From Bacillota bacterium (lineage in GTDB: Bacteria; Bacillota; Clostridia; Oscillospirales; Acutalibacteraceae): 64,000 nucleotides of DNA. Shown here one piece after another: positions 27,170 to 37,478 of the stretch. Both the position numbers and the translations under genes were made by a program. How positions within the stretch are numbered: position 1 is the first letter of the stretch; the number at the start of each line of letters is the position of its first letter. The stretch is from the NCBI GenBank assembly GCA_023417635.1, contig JAEZFF010000014.1, positions 23,911-87,910 of the forward strand. The letters run 5' to 3'. The notes under the pieces were generated by a model. The model saw nothing but the letters and a program-made list of their open reading frames with translations, made no database searches and was not told where the DNA came from.

Positions 27170-27770
27170 TTTTAAGCATCCTTTCAATCTGCTGCCTATT
27201 CCGGCAGGTTCTGCACTTTTCGGCTTGAAGAATCCAGCGGATTCGTTCCGCGGCGGCTTCTACTGTATCATTTACTACAGAATAATCATAATGTTCGGCC
27301 GCGCCAAGTTCACGCCGAGCAACTTCAAGGCGTTTCCGAACCTTCTCATCTGTTTCGGTTCCGCGGCTTCGAAGCCGATGTTCCAATTCCTGCAGGGAAG
27401 GTGGAAGAATAAAAACCCCCACGGCATCAGGCCGCTTTCTCTTTACCTGAGCCCCACCTTGAACCTCTATCTCAAGAATAACATCTTTTCCCTGTGAAGT
27501 CCACTCTTCAATCGGCTCAGCAGGAGTTCCATACCAGTTACCGCAGTATTCAGCGCTTTCCAGCATTTTGCCTTCCGCAACAAGTGTGCTGAATTTGTTC
27601 TGTGAAATGAAGTGATAATCCTTGCCATCTGTTTCGCCGGGGCGCGGCATCCGCGTTGTGGCAGAAATTGAAAGCTCTATATTCTTGTCTTGAGCCAGCA
27701 GAGTTTTCAGGACTGTGCCCTTTCCGGTACCGGAAGGCCCGGAAAAAACCACCAGAAGGCCTTTACTCAT
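27162..27770 (-). CDS. gmk: Guanylate kinase
   Basis: A 202-residue kinase converting GMP to GDP. It starts [20 protein letters not shown] with the P-loop, and [19 protein letters not shown] is the GMP-binding region. I use the ATG at 27770 (an ATG one codon earlier is equally possible), with GAGGAGG upstream inside the end of remA, which it overlaps by 8 nt. A longer frame to 27815 would add 15 residues absent from the family. Confidence 0.96.
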   Translation of the reverse strand: MSKGLLVVFSGPSGTGKGTVLKTLLAQDKNIELSISATTRMPRPGETDGKDYHFISQNKFSTLVAEGKMLESAEYCGNWYGTPAEPIEEWTSQGKDVILEIEVQGGAQVKRKRPDAVGVFILPPSLQELEHRLRSRGTETDEKVRKRLEVARRELGAAEHYDYSVVNDTVEAAAERIRWILQAEKCRTCRNRQQIERMLKND

Positions 27771-28041
27771 CATTTCCGTCCGAAACCTCCTCATCTGCAC
27801 CATTGCGGTCCTCATTCAGTCTATTTGCCACCGTTTCCGGCTGAACCGCAGAAAGGATAACATGGTCACTGTCTGTAATAATAACGGCACGTGTACGGCG
27901 TCCGTACGTTGCATCAATCAGGGAACCACGTTCTTTGGCATCCTGAATAATCCGTTTGATAGGTGCCGACTCCGGGCTAACTATTGCCACCAGGCGGCTG
28001 GCGGAAACCATGTTGCCGAAGCCGATATTGATCAGTTTCAT
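27763..28041 (-). CDS. remA: RemA-like DUF370 DNA-binding protein
   Basis: A 92-residue protein that starts [21 protein letters not shown], the conserved RemA/DUF370 signature. In Bacillus RemA is a ring-forming DNA-binding activator of biofilm matrix and osmoprotection genes; in Clostridia its targets are largely unknown. The order yicC-remA-gmk-rpoZ is conserved in Firmicutes, which supports the call. An acidic C-terminal tail extends beyond the core. GGGG precedes the ATG. Confidence 0.92.
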   Translation of the reverse strand: MKLINIGFGNMVSASRLVAIVSPESAPIKRIIQDAKERGSLIDATYGRRTRAVIITDSDHVILSAVQPETVANRLNEDRNGADEEVSDGNDE

Positions 28042-28068
28042 AAATCTTCCCCTTTACCTGGAAGTGTA

Positions 28069-28947
28069 TTATTCAATATTCTGAATCTGTTCACGGATCT
28101 TTTCAATTTCCGCTTTCATATCGACTACCCAGTGCGAAATCTGGGCATCCACGCACTTAGAACCAATCGTGTTGGCCTCACGGTTCATTTCCTGCACCAG
28201 AAAATCGAGGCGGCGGCCAACTGGCTCATTTGCTTCCAACATGGATGAAAGCTGGTCTATATGGCTGCGCAGGCGTACCGTTTCTTCAGCAACCGAAACT
28301 TTGTCTGCAAACACGGCGGCTTCAGTCAGAACTCGCTGCTCGTCCACATCTGTGCCGCCCAGCAAGTCGGAAATCCGCCCTTTCAGCTTAGTGCGGTACT
28401 CCTCAACTGTCTGAGGAGAGCGCTCTTCAACTTTGCCGACAAGCTCCAGCACCGCAGATGCCTTTTGCAAAACATCTTTCTTCATGTTCTGGCCTTCTGC
28501 CCGGCGCATGGCAAAAAAGGGAACAAGTGCTTCTTCCAGCACCTGCCTGACAGCCCCCCACACCCTTTCTTCATCTTCCTGTGCCCTGTGTACAGTAAAA
28601 ATGTCTGGGCAATGTATCAAAGATGAAACCGTTATGTCATCCTTCAAGCCGTATTGTTGCTGTATTTCACGAAATGCAGCAAGATAACCTGCCGCAAGGG
28701 AATGATCTATACGCACTTCGGCATCCACATGATGGGGTGCCTCTAACTCTACACTAACGTCAACTTTACCACGCGCTATGCGTTCCTGCAAAAAAGGCCG
28801 TATCTTTTCTTCTAGGAAGTCATCTTCATGTGAAACGCGGCAGTTAAAATCAAAAAAGCGGTGATTAACCGATTTAATTTCCACCGTAATACTGCGCCCA
28901 TCTATAACCTTTTCCGCCCGGCCAAAGCCGGTCATACTACTCACCAC
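28069..28947 (-). CDS. YicC-family endoribonuclease
   Basis: A 292-residue YicC/YloC protein: N-terminal signature SMTGFGRAE, then VEIKSVNHRFFD, and a C-terminal DUF1732 block with EMNREANTIGSKC. Homologues are reported as endoribonucleases acting on RNA and small RNAs. The start is a GTG at 28947 or the next codon, also GTG. It is the first gene of the cluster that runs to spoVM, with a promoter at 28995-29024. Confidence 0.92.
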   Translation of the reverse strand: MVSSMTGFGRAEKVIDGRSITVEIKSVNHRFFDFNCRVSHEDDFLEEKIRPFLQERIARGKVDVSVELEAPHHVDAEVRIDHSLAAGYLAAFREIQQQYGLKDDITVSSLIHCPDIFTVHRAQEDEERVWGAVRQVLEEALVPFFAMRRAEGQNMKKDVLQKASAVLELVGKVEERSPQTVEEYRTKLKGRISDLLGGTDVDEQRVLTEAAVFADKVSVAEETVRLRSHIDQLSSMLEANEPVGRRLDFLVQEMNREANTIGSKCVDAQISHWVVDMKAEIEKIREQIQNIE

Positions 28948-28994
28948 TAAAAAATCATCTCAATTTTAGAAATCTGTAGAACCTTTATTTTCTT

Positions 28995-29024
28995 ATTTTA
29001 TCAGCTTTCCTGCCCTATTGTCAA
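28995..29024 (-). promoter_or_regulatory. SigA-type promoter of the yicC-gmk-priA-prkC cluster
   Basis: On the minus strand TTGACA (29019-29024), an 18-nt spacer and TAAAAT (28995-29000) lie 50 nt before yicC. The -35 box overlaps the last codons of rluB. Confidence 0.7.
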
Positions 29025-29782
29025 CTGTGCTGCTGGTTTTGCTGCGAAGCCTGCTTTTTCACACCTGCAGCTCCCTCCAAGCTGGCAACTTCCATAGGGG
29101 TAAGTTCACGCCATTTCCCTGCTGGCAGCATTCCAAGCTTCAGAGGGCCAAAAGCCGTACGCTTTAAGCGCGCGGTTTCAAGGCCAAGTGCCTCGCACAT
29201 TTTTCGAATTTCACGGTTTCTGCCTTCATGCAGAATAATCTGCAGCACCACACGCCCAGGTTCACGCACCAACACGGTAACTTCAGCCGGGGCCGTTCTT
29301 TTTCCATCTATAACGATGCCTTCTGTCATTTGGCCAATTTGCGCGTCAGTAATACCGGGGCGCACAGTAACGCGGTAAGTTTTTTGCACATGGCGGGAAG
29401 GGTGCATCATATCGTTTGCAAACTCACCATCATTCGTCATCAATAAAAGGCCTTCCGATTCACGGTCGAGCCTTCCGACCGGGTAAATCCTCTGTGGAAT
29501 TTCCTTTATTAGTTCCGCCACACATTTCCGGTCCATTTCATCGCTCATGGTGGTTATGTACCCACGCGGCTTGTGCAGCATAATGTAAAATGGTTCAGAA
29601 TGACCGTGAACCGGTTTGCCGTCAAGTGTAATGCGATCACTCTGTGGGTTAGCCTTGTCACCCAGCTGAACTGGTTTTCCATTTACCGCTACTCTTCCAG
29701 CCTGAATATATTCTTCCGCTTTGCGCCGAGAGGCAATGCCGCATTCGGCAATAATTTTCTGTACTCTTTCAAGGTCAGCCAT
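29021..29782 (-). CDS. rluB: Ribosomal large-subunit pseudouridine synthase RluB-type
   Basis: A 253-residue RsuA-family pseudouridine synthase. An N-terminal S4 domain (ERVQKIIAECGIASRRKAEE) is followed by the catalytic domain with YPVGRLDRESEGLLLMTNDG containing the catalytic Asp, and HEGRNREIRKM near the end. The C-terminal KKQASQQNQQHS tail is low complexity. Expected to act on 23S rRNA. Last gene of the scpAB operon, a common Firmicutes order. Confidence 0.93.
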   Translation of the reverse strand: MADLERVQKIIAECGIASRRKAEEYIQAGRVAVNGKPVQLGDKANPQSDRITLDGKPVHGHSEPFYIMLHKPRGYITTMSDEMDRKCVAELIKEIPQRIYPVGRLDRESEGLLLMTNDGEFANDMMHPSRHVQKTYRVTVRPGITDAQIGQMTEGIVIDGKRTAPAEVTVLVREPGRVVLQIILHEGRNREIRKMCEALGLETARLKRTAFGPLKLGMLPAGKWRELTPMEVASLEGAAGVKKQASQQNQQHS

Positions 29783-29815
29783 ATTGTTGTTTTTCCTTTC
29801 TTTGGGACATCCGAT

Positions 29816-30949
29816 TTATTGAAAAAGGCTGCGGAACCACTCTGCAAAATTCTGAAACCAATTTTTCTCTGTGTGGGGAGCCGAAATATTTTCTGCCGCA
29901 GTCAGTTCCGTTACGGCTACAAGCTTGCCGTCACAGCGGTAACACACCCGGCCGAGAACTTGCCCCGATTTCACCGGTGCATAAACAAAGCGCGGCATTT
30001 CCACGGTACGCTGCAGCGCTGCATTGGAATCGATAACCACATTTCCGCCAGAAGACCCCACAACTGCCACGCTGTTTTTAACGCCGCCAACCGCGGCTTC
30101 TGTAAGGTGATACATTGAATCGTCAATCGTACATGATTTTAGCCTGGTAAAGCCATAATTCAAAAGGTTCACATGGTCGTTCCAATCATCCGGAGCATTC
30201 AGCGTAACCGCCACAAGACGCACACCGTCCTTCTCAGCTGCAGAAACAAGACAGCGTCCCGCTTTTTTTGTAAACCCCGTTTTTACACCGGTGCAATACC
30301 GGTACAGTTTTAAAAGACGATTGTGATTGCCGTAGTAATGTGTCACATCGGGGCTGACAAAATGGATCTCCATGGATGATTGCCGCACAATACGGGAAAA
30401 ATCGCTGTTTTTCATTGCGGCACACGTAAGCTGTGACATATCATACGCTGTTGAGTAATGCTCCTCGTCATCCAAGCCAGACGGCGTAACAAAGTGTGTA
30501 TTTTTCATGCCGAGCCGCGCCGCTTCTGCATTCATCATATCAGCAAAATGCTCTTTTGTCCCACCAACTGCAAAAGCGGCAGAATTTGCTGCATCGTTGC
30601 CGGAAACCATTAGCATCCCAGCAGCAAGGTCACGCAAAGTGAGGCGGTCCCCTGCACGCAGACCCATGGAAGAACCCTCAACGCGAATCATTTCCGGCGT
30701 TATCGTTACCGTACGGTTTTCCACCTCTGCAGCCTGCAGCGTAAGCATTGAAGTCATAATCTTTGTCGTACTGGCGATTGCAAGTCTCTGGTTCCCATTT
30801 TTTGCATACAGCACTCTGCCATCATCTGCATTGACAACAACAGCTGATTTTGCCGACACTTCGGGCTGAGCCGCAGCTGCTTTCGCATTGGCCGGCAAAA
30901 GGGCAGCCGCTAAAACGGCAGCCGTACAGATAAGCCATTTTCCCTTCAT
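29816..30949 (-). CDS. dacF: D-alanyl-D-alanine carboxypeptidase (S11, DacF/PBP5 type)
   Basis: A 377-residue secreted serine carboxypeptidase that trims peptidoglycan pentapeptides. It has a signal peptide (about 1-26, ending ANAKAAAA), the active-site STTK (60-63), SGND and KTGFT, all intact. After the beta-lactamase-like domain comes a C-terminal domain and an amphipathic end (NWFQNFAEWFRSLFQ) that should bind the membrane. The start is ATG 30949 with GGTGG upstream. Its place with ytfJ and scpAB matches DacF/DacB of spore formers; sporulation-specific use is inference. Confidence 0.92.
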   Translation of the reverse strand: MKGKWLICTAAVLAAALLPANAKAAAAQPEVSAKSAVVVNADDGRVLYAKNGNQRLAIASTTKIMTSMLTLQAAEVENRTVTITPEMIRVEGSSMGLRAGDRLTLRDLAAGMLMVSGNDAANSAAFAVGGTKEHFADMMNAEAARLGMKNTHFVTPSGLDDEEHYSTAYDMSQLTCAAMKNSDFSRIVRQSSMEIHFVSPDVTHYYGNHNRLLKLYRYCTGVKTGFTKKAGRCLVSAAEKDGVRLVAVTLNAPDDWNDHVNLLNYGFTRLKSCTIDDSMYHLTEAAVGGVKNSVAVVGSSGGNVVIDSNAALQRTVEMPRFVYAPVKSGQVLGRVCYRCDGKLVAVTELTAAENISAPHTEKNWFQNFAEWFRSLFQ

Positions 30950-31001
30950 TCCAACCACCTGCCGGTTTCATATATATGCAGGTGGGGAACGCAGTCATGA
31001 T

Positions 31002-31433
31002 TTAATCTTTGGTACGGTTATTTTCCGGTTCACGAGAAGAGTTGTTTTTCGTATTTGTTTTAGGGCTTTTATGAATCATGCCGTTTACCTTATCAATGAT
31101 TTCCGGAGCCTGGTCAATTAAGCGGTCAACAGCGGTATTGCTGCCTGCATCAACACGAAGAAGACGAACCTGACCGTTGGAAACAACAAGAAATGCAACC
31201 GGGGTAATCGTGATACCAGCGCCTGTGCCTCCGCCAAAGTACTGCTTTTCCGGAACTTTGGTTGGCAAGTCGGAGCCGCCTGAAGCAAAACCATAATTTA
31301 CTTTTGAAATTGGGATGATTGTCGTCCCGTCCGGAGTTGTAATAGGGTCGCCAATTACAGAATTTACATCAACCATCTGCTTGATTTTTTCAAGAGTCGT
31401 ATCCATCATGCCTTCGATTGGATGCTCAGCCAT
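31002..31433 (-). CDS. ytfJ: GerW/YtfJ-family sporulation protein
   Basis: A 143-residue protein of the YtfJ/GerW family. It starts MAEHPIEGMMDTTLEKIKQM, with VIGDPITTPDGTTIIPISKV and a glycine-rich FGGGTGAGITITPVAFLVV core. In Bacillus, GerW is needed for germination with L-alanine; the family is a good marker of spore formers. The C-terminal 30 residues are Asn/Lys-rich and variable. Lies between dacF and the DUF2953 gene, an arrangement common in Clostridia. Confidence 0.93.
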   Translation of the reverse strand: MAEHPIEGMMDTTLEKIKQMVDVNSVIGDPITTPDGTTIIPISKVNYGFASGGSDLPTKVPEKQYFGGGTGAGITITPVAFLVVSNGQVRLLRVDAGSNTAVDRLIDQAPEIIDKVNGMIHKSPKTNTKNNSSREPENNRTKD

Positions 31434-31462
31434 AAAAATACACCGCTTTCTTTTAAATTAAT

Positions 31463-32080
31463 TCAGCTGTCTGCTGCTGCTTCTTTTACCAGCTTCATAG
31501 ACTTAAAGAACGCGCCCAAAAGCGTATTCAGCAAAAAGAACAATTTAATTTGTGCCTTTAATTCAAATGTTACCAGGCTTTTCTGTAAATGAAAGTCGGG
31601 AACGATTGTAATATGATATTCTTGATATTTTGCGCACTGAAATATCATTCCGGCTGCAGTGCCAACAACCCCGCAGACGCGGCCGTAGTCGAGAGCCGTT
31701 TGCGCGGCATCTTCACCGCCCACAGCAATCCGAAGCCAAAACCGCCTGAAAACAAGATGGCGGAAAATTTTTTGTGCCGTTGTTCCTGCCAATTTAGCAG
31801 CCTCGCTAAGGATTTCCAGAAACCCTGAAAGGCCTTTTCTTTGAAAAAGCTCACGCAGTTGGTGTTTTTCAACATGCTGCTTTGCTTTTTCTGCTTCCTT
31901 TTGCTTCTGCTTTTCTGTTTTCTCTTTTTCCGGAGGCCTCGGTACAACGGTATAGTGGAAAAAGAGGAAACTGATTTTTGCTGAAAGTTCATCTTGAAAA
32001 CTGGCTTCAACAACAACCGGGCAAACGAGCAAAACGGCAAATATGACCTGCATCGTCAGGAAAACATACCAAAAGCTCAT
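31463..32080 (-). CDS. DUF2953 membrane protein
   Basis: A 205-residue protein with an N-terminal transmembrane helix (about 4-24), a charged Lys/Glu coiled-coil-like stretch (about 47-75) and the DUF2953 core (GGEDAAQTALDYGRVCGVVG), ending in a weakly hydrophobic segment. It is commonly found next to ytfJ in spore-forming Firmicutes and so is probably tied to sporulation, but its function is unknown. It overlaps scpB by 4 nt. Confidence 0.85.
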   Translation of the reverse strand: MSFWYVFLTMQVIFAVLLVCPVVVEASFQDELSAKISFLFFHYTVVPRPPEKEKTEKQKQKEAEKAKQHVEKHQLRELFQRKGLSGFLEILSEAAKLAGTTAQKIFRHLVFRRFWLRIAVGGEDAAQTALDYGRVCGVVGTAAGMIFQCAKYQEYHITIVPDFHLQKSLVTFELKAQIKLFFLLNTLLGAFFKSMKLVKEAAADS

Positions 32081-32664
32081 CCGGCATCCTCGGCGGGGAC
32101 TTCCCGCTCTTCCGGCTCCTCACTATTCTCGCCATCGTTCTTCCCATGCTCTACAGGCGGAAGCTCGTCCAGTGAAGAAATGTTTAGACAACGAAGAAAA
32201 TCTGGAGTAGTACCGTAAAGCAGCGGGCGGCCAGGAAGTTCCAGACGCCCACGTTCCTCAACCAGTCCTTTTGCCGTGAGGCTGCCTAAAACACCAGAGC
32301 AATCCACACCTCGAACCTGCTCAACAAACGCCTTTGTAATAGGCTGATTGTAAGCAACAACGGCAAGCACCTCAAGGGCAGCCTGCGAAAGCGGCATATT
32401 TCTGCGCCTGTCGAGCGCTGCACGGACTTGGCCGGCATACTCATTTCTAGTACACATCTGCCAACCATTTTCTAACTGAATAATCTGTATACCATCGTTT
32501 TCCGAATTAAACTGGTCTGCAAGGTTTCTCATAACTTTTTCCGTTGTTGGTTTGTCCAGCTCCAGAACATCAGAAATTCGGTCAGCAGTTACTGGTTCGC
32601 CGCTTGCAAACAGAATTGCCTCGGCTGCACCCTGAATTCTTTTAATCTCTGTTTTCATGGTCAA
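32077..32664 (-). CDS. scpB: Segregation and condensation protein ScpB
   Basis: A 195-residue kite protein of the SMC-ScpAB condensin that organises and segregates the chromosome. Two winged helices are visible (AAEAILFASGEPVTADRISDVL at the start, then ALEVLAVVAYNQPITKAFVEQVRG), followed by GLVEERGRLELPGRPLLYGTT. A long acidic tail (EEREVPAEDAG) is variable in the family. It overlaps scpA and the DUF2953 gene by 4 nt each. Confidence 0.96.
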   Translation of the reverse strand: MTMKTEIKRIQGAAEAILFASGEPVTADRISDVLELDKPTTEKVMRNLADQFNSENDGIQIIQLENGWQMCTRNEYAGQVRAALDRRRNMPLSQAALEVLAVVAYNQPITKAFVEQVRGVDCSGVLGSLTAKGLVEERGRLELPGRPLLYGTTPDFLRCLNISSLDELPPVEHGKNDGENSEEPEEREVPAEDAG

Positions 32665-33380
32665 GCCTCTTTTCTGCGTTTCCTTCGCGCAAGCAGCCGC
32701 ACCGTACCGTTTGAATCACCCTCCAAGCGAATCCGCTTCCCCTTGACAAGCTCAAGAACTGCCAAAAATGTTGCTACAAGTTCAGAATGCTCGTGGCAGC
32801 CACGGTACAAATCGGTATATTTTGCCGTGCCGGCTTTTCTCAATCCGCGCAGCAAGCGGATAATACGGGAACCGACGCTTACAATAGGATGTGCCACAAT
32901 ACCGGAAAAGGCTTCCGGCTTAGGCGGCAGCAGACGCTTCCCACGCCCAGCGGCGCTTTGGTATGCACTGTAAATCTCTTCTGGAGTGTTGTGCCCGCGG
33001 TAAGCTGTTTCAAACTGAATCTTCTGCGGTTCACGCGTATAAGAATCAAACGTAAGGTGTTCACCAAGAATTTTAGCCAAGCGTCGGCATTCCTGATATT
33101 CCAGCAGTTCGCCCGTTAATTCACGCTGCATCTGCTCCGCTTCTTCCGGTTTTGGAAGGAGGTACACGGTTTTCATGTAAACAAGGCGCGCCGCCATCTC
33201 GAGGAACTCACTTGCGACTTCCATGTTCTGCTTCTGCATGGCATTAATCTGTTCCATGTACTGGTCGACAAGTTCTGTAATGCAGACGTCGCAGATATTC
33301 AGTTTGTTCTTCCTTACCAAAAACAAAAGCAGGTCTAACGGGCCTTCAAATGTTTCCAGTTTATAACATAGTTTTTCCAT
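32661..33380 (-). CDS. scpA: Segregation and condensation protein ScpA
   Basis: A 239-residue kleisin subunit of condensin. It starts with the typical YKLETFEGPLDLLLFLVRKN and contains the conserved EFLEMAARLVYMKT. The C-terminal winged helix (about 180-235) bridges the SMC heads. It precedes scpB with a 4-nt overlap and follows the M50 protease gene, the usual order in Clostridia. Confidence 0.96.
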   Translation of the reverse strand: MEKLCYKLETFEGPLDLLLFLVRKNKLNICDVCITELVDQYMEQINAMQKQNMEVASEFLEMAARLVYMKTVYLLPKPEEAEQMQRELTGELLEYQECRRLAKILGEHLTFDSYTREPQKIQFETAYRGHNTPEEIYSAYQSAAGRGKRLLPPKPEAFSGIVAHPIVSVGSRIIRLLRGLRKAGTAKYTDLYRGCHEHSELVATFLAVLELVKGKRIRLEGDSNGTVRLLARRKRRKEA

Positions 33381-33395
33381 TTTTTCGCTGTTTAT

Positions 33396-34085
33396 TTATA
33401 TCAATCCAAACAGATGATACGGAAGTAAACCGAGTTGCATAACGCCAGTGTAGCAAATGTCGTTCAGCCAGCTGATTGGAGCACTTAACACATTGGAGAA
33501 CAAAACAAAAAATGCAACCAGTATAATAATGTTCTGATACTTGTAAAAATTATAGAGTGCACGATTGGAAAGAAATGCACCAAGAATTTTTGAGCCGTCA
33601 AGCGGAGGCAAAGGAATCAAGTTAAACACTGCAAGGGAAACATTGATTTGAATATAGGCTAAAAGAAAGGCGCGAAGAAAAGTTGGCACAAAACCGCCTG
33701 CAACAAAAATTCCAACATATATAATTGCGCCGACCCATGCAACAATAAAATTGGAAAGCGGCCCGGCAAGAGCGGTGAGGGCTGTGTCTCGTTTCGGCTT
33801 ACGGAAATTTCGTGGGTCAATCGGCACCGGTTTTGCCCAGCCGAAGCCAAACAGCAGCAGGAACAAAGAGCCTACCGGGTCAAAACTGACAAGCGGATTT
33901 AAGCTCATGCGCCCTTCAAGCCTTGCTGTTCCATCGCCTAGTTTGTTCGCAGCCCATGCATGTGCCCATTCATGGACAGGCAAAATGCAGAAAATGATAA
34001 AAAGGGTTGCAAGAATTTCGGCAACCACACTGATAAAATCGATTGGCTGGCCTGTTACAATCTTTTGAATAATCGTATAAAGCAT
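33396..34085 (-). CDS. M50 site-2 protease family protein (YwhC-like)
   Basis: A 229-residue polytopic membrane metalloprotease. HEWAH (in PVHEWAHAWAANKLGD) is the HExxH zinc motif, and NLIPLPPLDGSKIL holds the third ligand. Without PDZ or CBS domains it matches the YwhC/Rip group, whose substrates are unknown. The start is ATG 34085, with AAGGAG at 8 nt. It is the first gene of the scpAB operon, with a promoter at 34148-34176. Confidence 0.93.
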   Translation of the reverse strand: MLYTIIQKIVTGQPIDFISVVAEILATLFIIFCILPVHEWAHAWAANKLGDGTARLEGRMSLNPLVSFDPVGSLFLLLFGFGWAKPVPIDPRNFRKPKRDTALTALAGPLSNFIVAWVGAIIYVGIFVAGGFVPTFLRAFLLAYIQINVSLAVFNLIPLPPLDGSKILGAFLSNRALYNFYKYQNIIILVAFFVLFSNVLSAPISWLNDICYTGVMQLGLLPYHLFGLI

Positions 34086-34147
34086 AGACACTCTCCTTGT
34101 GCCGGCCTTCAAAATCTGCAGAAAAGCCGAATTTGCTATATTAATAG

Positions 34148-34176
34148 ATTATAATACGCAGTTCGTAAAAAAACAA
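34148..34176 (-). promoter_or_regulatory. SigA-type promoter of the M50-scpAB-dacF-rluB operon
   Basis: On the minus strand TTGTTT (34171-34176), a 17-nt spacer and TATAAT (34148-34153) lie about 60 nt before the protease start codon. Confidence 0.75.
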
Positions 34177-34248
34177 GCCGTGGTATTATAACAGGATGCT
34201 CTTCCCCTTTCCGATTTGCCGTAAAAAGGAGAAAGCAAGAAAAAAAGC

Positions 34249-34277
34249 TTGCATTCGCAAGGTAAATCTGATACGAT
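34249..34277 (+). promoter_or_regulatory. SigA-type promoter of rpmB
   Basis: TTGCAT (34249-34254), a 17-nt spacer and TACGAT (34272-34277) stand 46 nt before the rpmB start codon, divergent from the scpAB-operon promoter. Confidence 0.7.
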
Positions 34278-34323
34278 ATAGATGTTGCTATGTAATAATG
34301 ACCTTTGAAGGAGGTGCAGATAA

Positions 34324-34512
34324 ATGGCAAAATGTGCTATCTGCGGCAAGGAATTGGCCTTTGGTGCACAAGTTTCTCACTCTCACAGACGTTCCAGCAG
34401 AACTTGGAAAGCAAACGTCAAACGTGTAAAGGCGATTGTAAACGGTTCTCCAAAGAAAATTTACGCCTGCACCCGCTGCCTGCGTTCCGGCAAAGTTACT
34501 CGTGCTGTTTGA
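34324..34512 (+). CDS. rpmB: 50S ribosomal protein L28
   Basis: A 62-residue L28. It starts MAKCAICGKELAFGAQVSHSH and contains NVKRVKAIVNGSPKKIYACTR-type basic sequence. Cys4, Cys7 and two later cysteines (CTRCL) suggest the zinc-binding form. GGAGG precedes the ATG. A single-gene unit with its own promoter and terminator. Confidence 0.97.
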   Translation: MAKCAICGKELAFGAQVSHSHRRSSRTWKANVKRVKAIVNGSPKKIYACTRCLRSGKVTRAV

Positions 34513-34530
34513 TTGAATGTGCAGCTGTAT

Positions 34531-34567
34531 AAAAGCCAGTGTCCTGTAAAAGGGCACTGGCTTTTTT
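34531..34567 (+). terminator. Terminator of rpmB
   Basis: AAAGCCAGTG and CACTGGCTTT form a strong stem followed by TTTTTTCC. It lies 19 nt after the L28 stop and before the convergent ligA stop. The next 100 bases hold nothing else I recognise. Confidence 0.85.
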
Positions 34568-34666
34568 CCATCCAACTTCTAACCACCCGGAGCCACCAGC
34601 CTAGGCTTTTCTCCTGCCAACGAGAAAAGCGCATTTTATTGCCATTGAATTTCCACTTTTCTTCGG

Positions 34667-36700
<2,034 letters not shown>

Positions 36701-37333
36701 CTATTTATCGAAATTTAAAACTGTGTTGGGCACAGTGCCAACAATTACCGTTTCTGCTACAAGCACATCGGTATTTACTTTTGTTGCAGCACTGATTCCC
36801 GGAAGAAAAGAATACACATTCGTCCCAACATTCAGGTAAATCTGGTGCCGCGTCTGGTTAATTCCTGCGGATGTAAGCGAACTTTTAAACTCCGCATCCA
36901 CGTTGCCGGAAAGCGTAATATTCAATGTCACGTTCGGCCCCCGGCCATAAAAAATCGAACCGCCCAGCAAAGTGCCTAAAGGAACCTTTACATCGGAAGC
37001 CGCATCGCTATTGAAAGCGTTCTGCACTTCTGCCATAATCTTCGTTTTTAGCAAATTCATCTTAACGATATCAGTTGTAATGGAGAGCACTTTGCCAGCG
37101 CTGTCACGTTCTACATGGATAAGGCTTTCATATGTAACGGAATTGGAACTGATTTCATGAAGTACAATATTGTCGATGACGCTGATTGCCTTCACTTTTG
37201 CTTCGTTTTCTGCTTCTGACTGCATAACCGGGTAAAGCGTATGATTAAACAAGGCAACCAGTGCAACCACAAGCAAAAGAAAAACAATAAGCCGCCCTTT
37301 TAATGGTCTGCGTGTGCCAAACCGATGTCTCAT
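36701..37333 (-). CDS. yunB: Sporulation protein YunB
   Basis: A 210-residue membrane protein with an N-terminal basic segment, one transmembrane helix (LIVFLLLVVALVALFNHTLY) and an outside domain. Blocks typical of YunB are DNIVLHEI, VPLGTLLGGSIFYGRGP and GTVPNTVLNF at the end. In Bacillus YunB is a sigma E-dependent protein needed for normal sporulation. The start is ATG 37333 with GGAGGTG at 8 nt; an in-frame TTG two codons earlier is too close. Confidence 0.93.
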   Translation of the reverse strand: MRHRFGTRRPLKGRLIVFLLLVVALVALFNHTLYPVMQSEAENEAKVKAISVIDNIVLHEISSNSVTYESLIHVERDSAGKVLSITTDIVKMNLLKTKIMAEVQNAFNSDAASDVKVPLGTLLGGSIFYGRGPNVTLNITLSGNVDAEFKSSLTSAGINQTRHQIYLNVGTNVYSFLPGISAATKVNTDVLVAETVIVGTVPNTVLNFDK

Positions 37334-37411
37334 AGCCAATTCACCTCCCGAAGGGAATACTCCATTCTACTCCGGAAATATAAATTGGTGAAAACTTTTT
37401 ACGCCTATACG

Positions 37412-37457
37412 ATAAAAAGCAGGCACAAAGAAACCAGAGGAATCTTTGTGCCTTGCG
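37412..37457 (-). terminator. Terminator of the rpiR-cmk-ispH/rpsA operon
   Basis: GGCACAAAGA and TCTTTGTGCC form a 10-bp stem; on the minus strand it is followed by TGCTTTTTATC. It lies directly after the IspH-S1 stop. Confidence 0.75.
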
Positions 37458-37478
37458 GAAAATTTATAAAAATGAAAA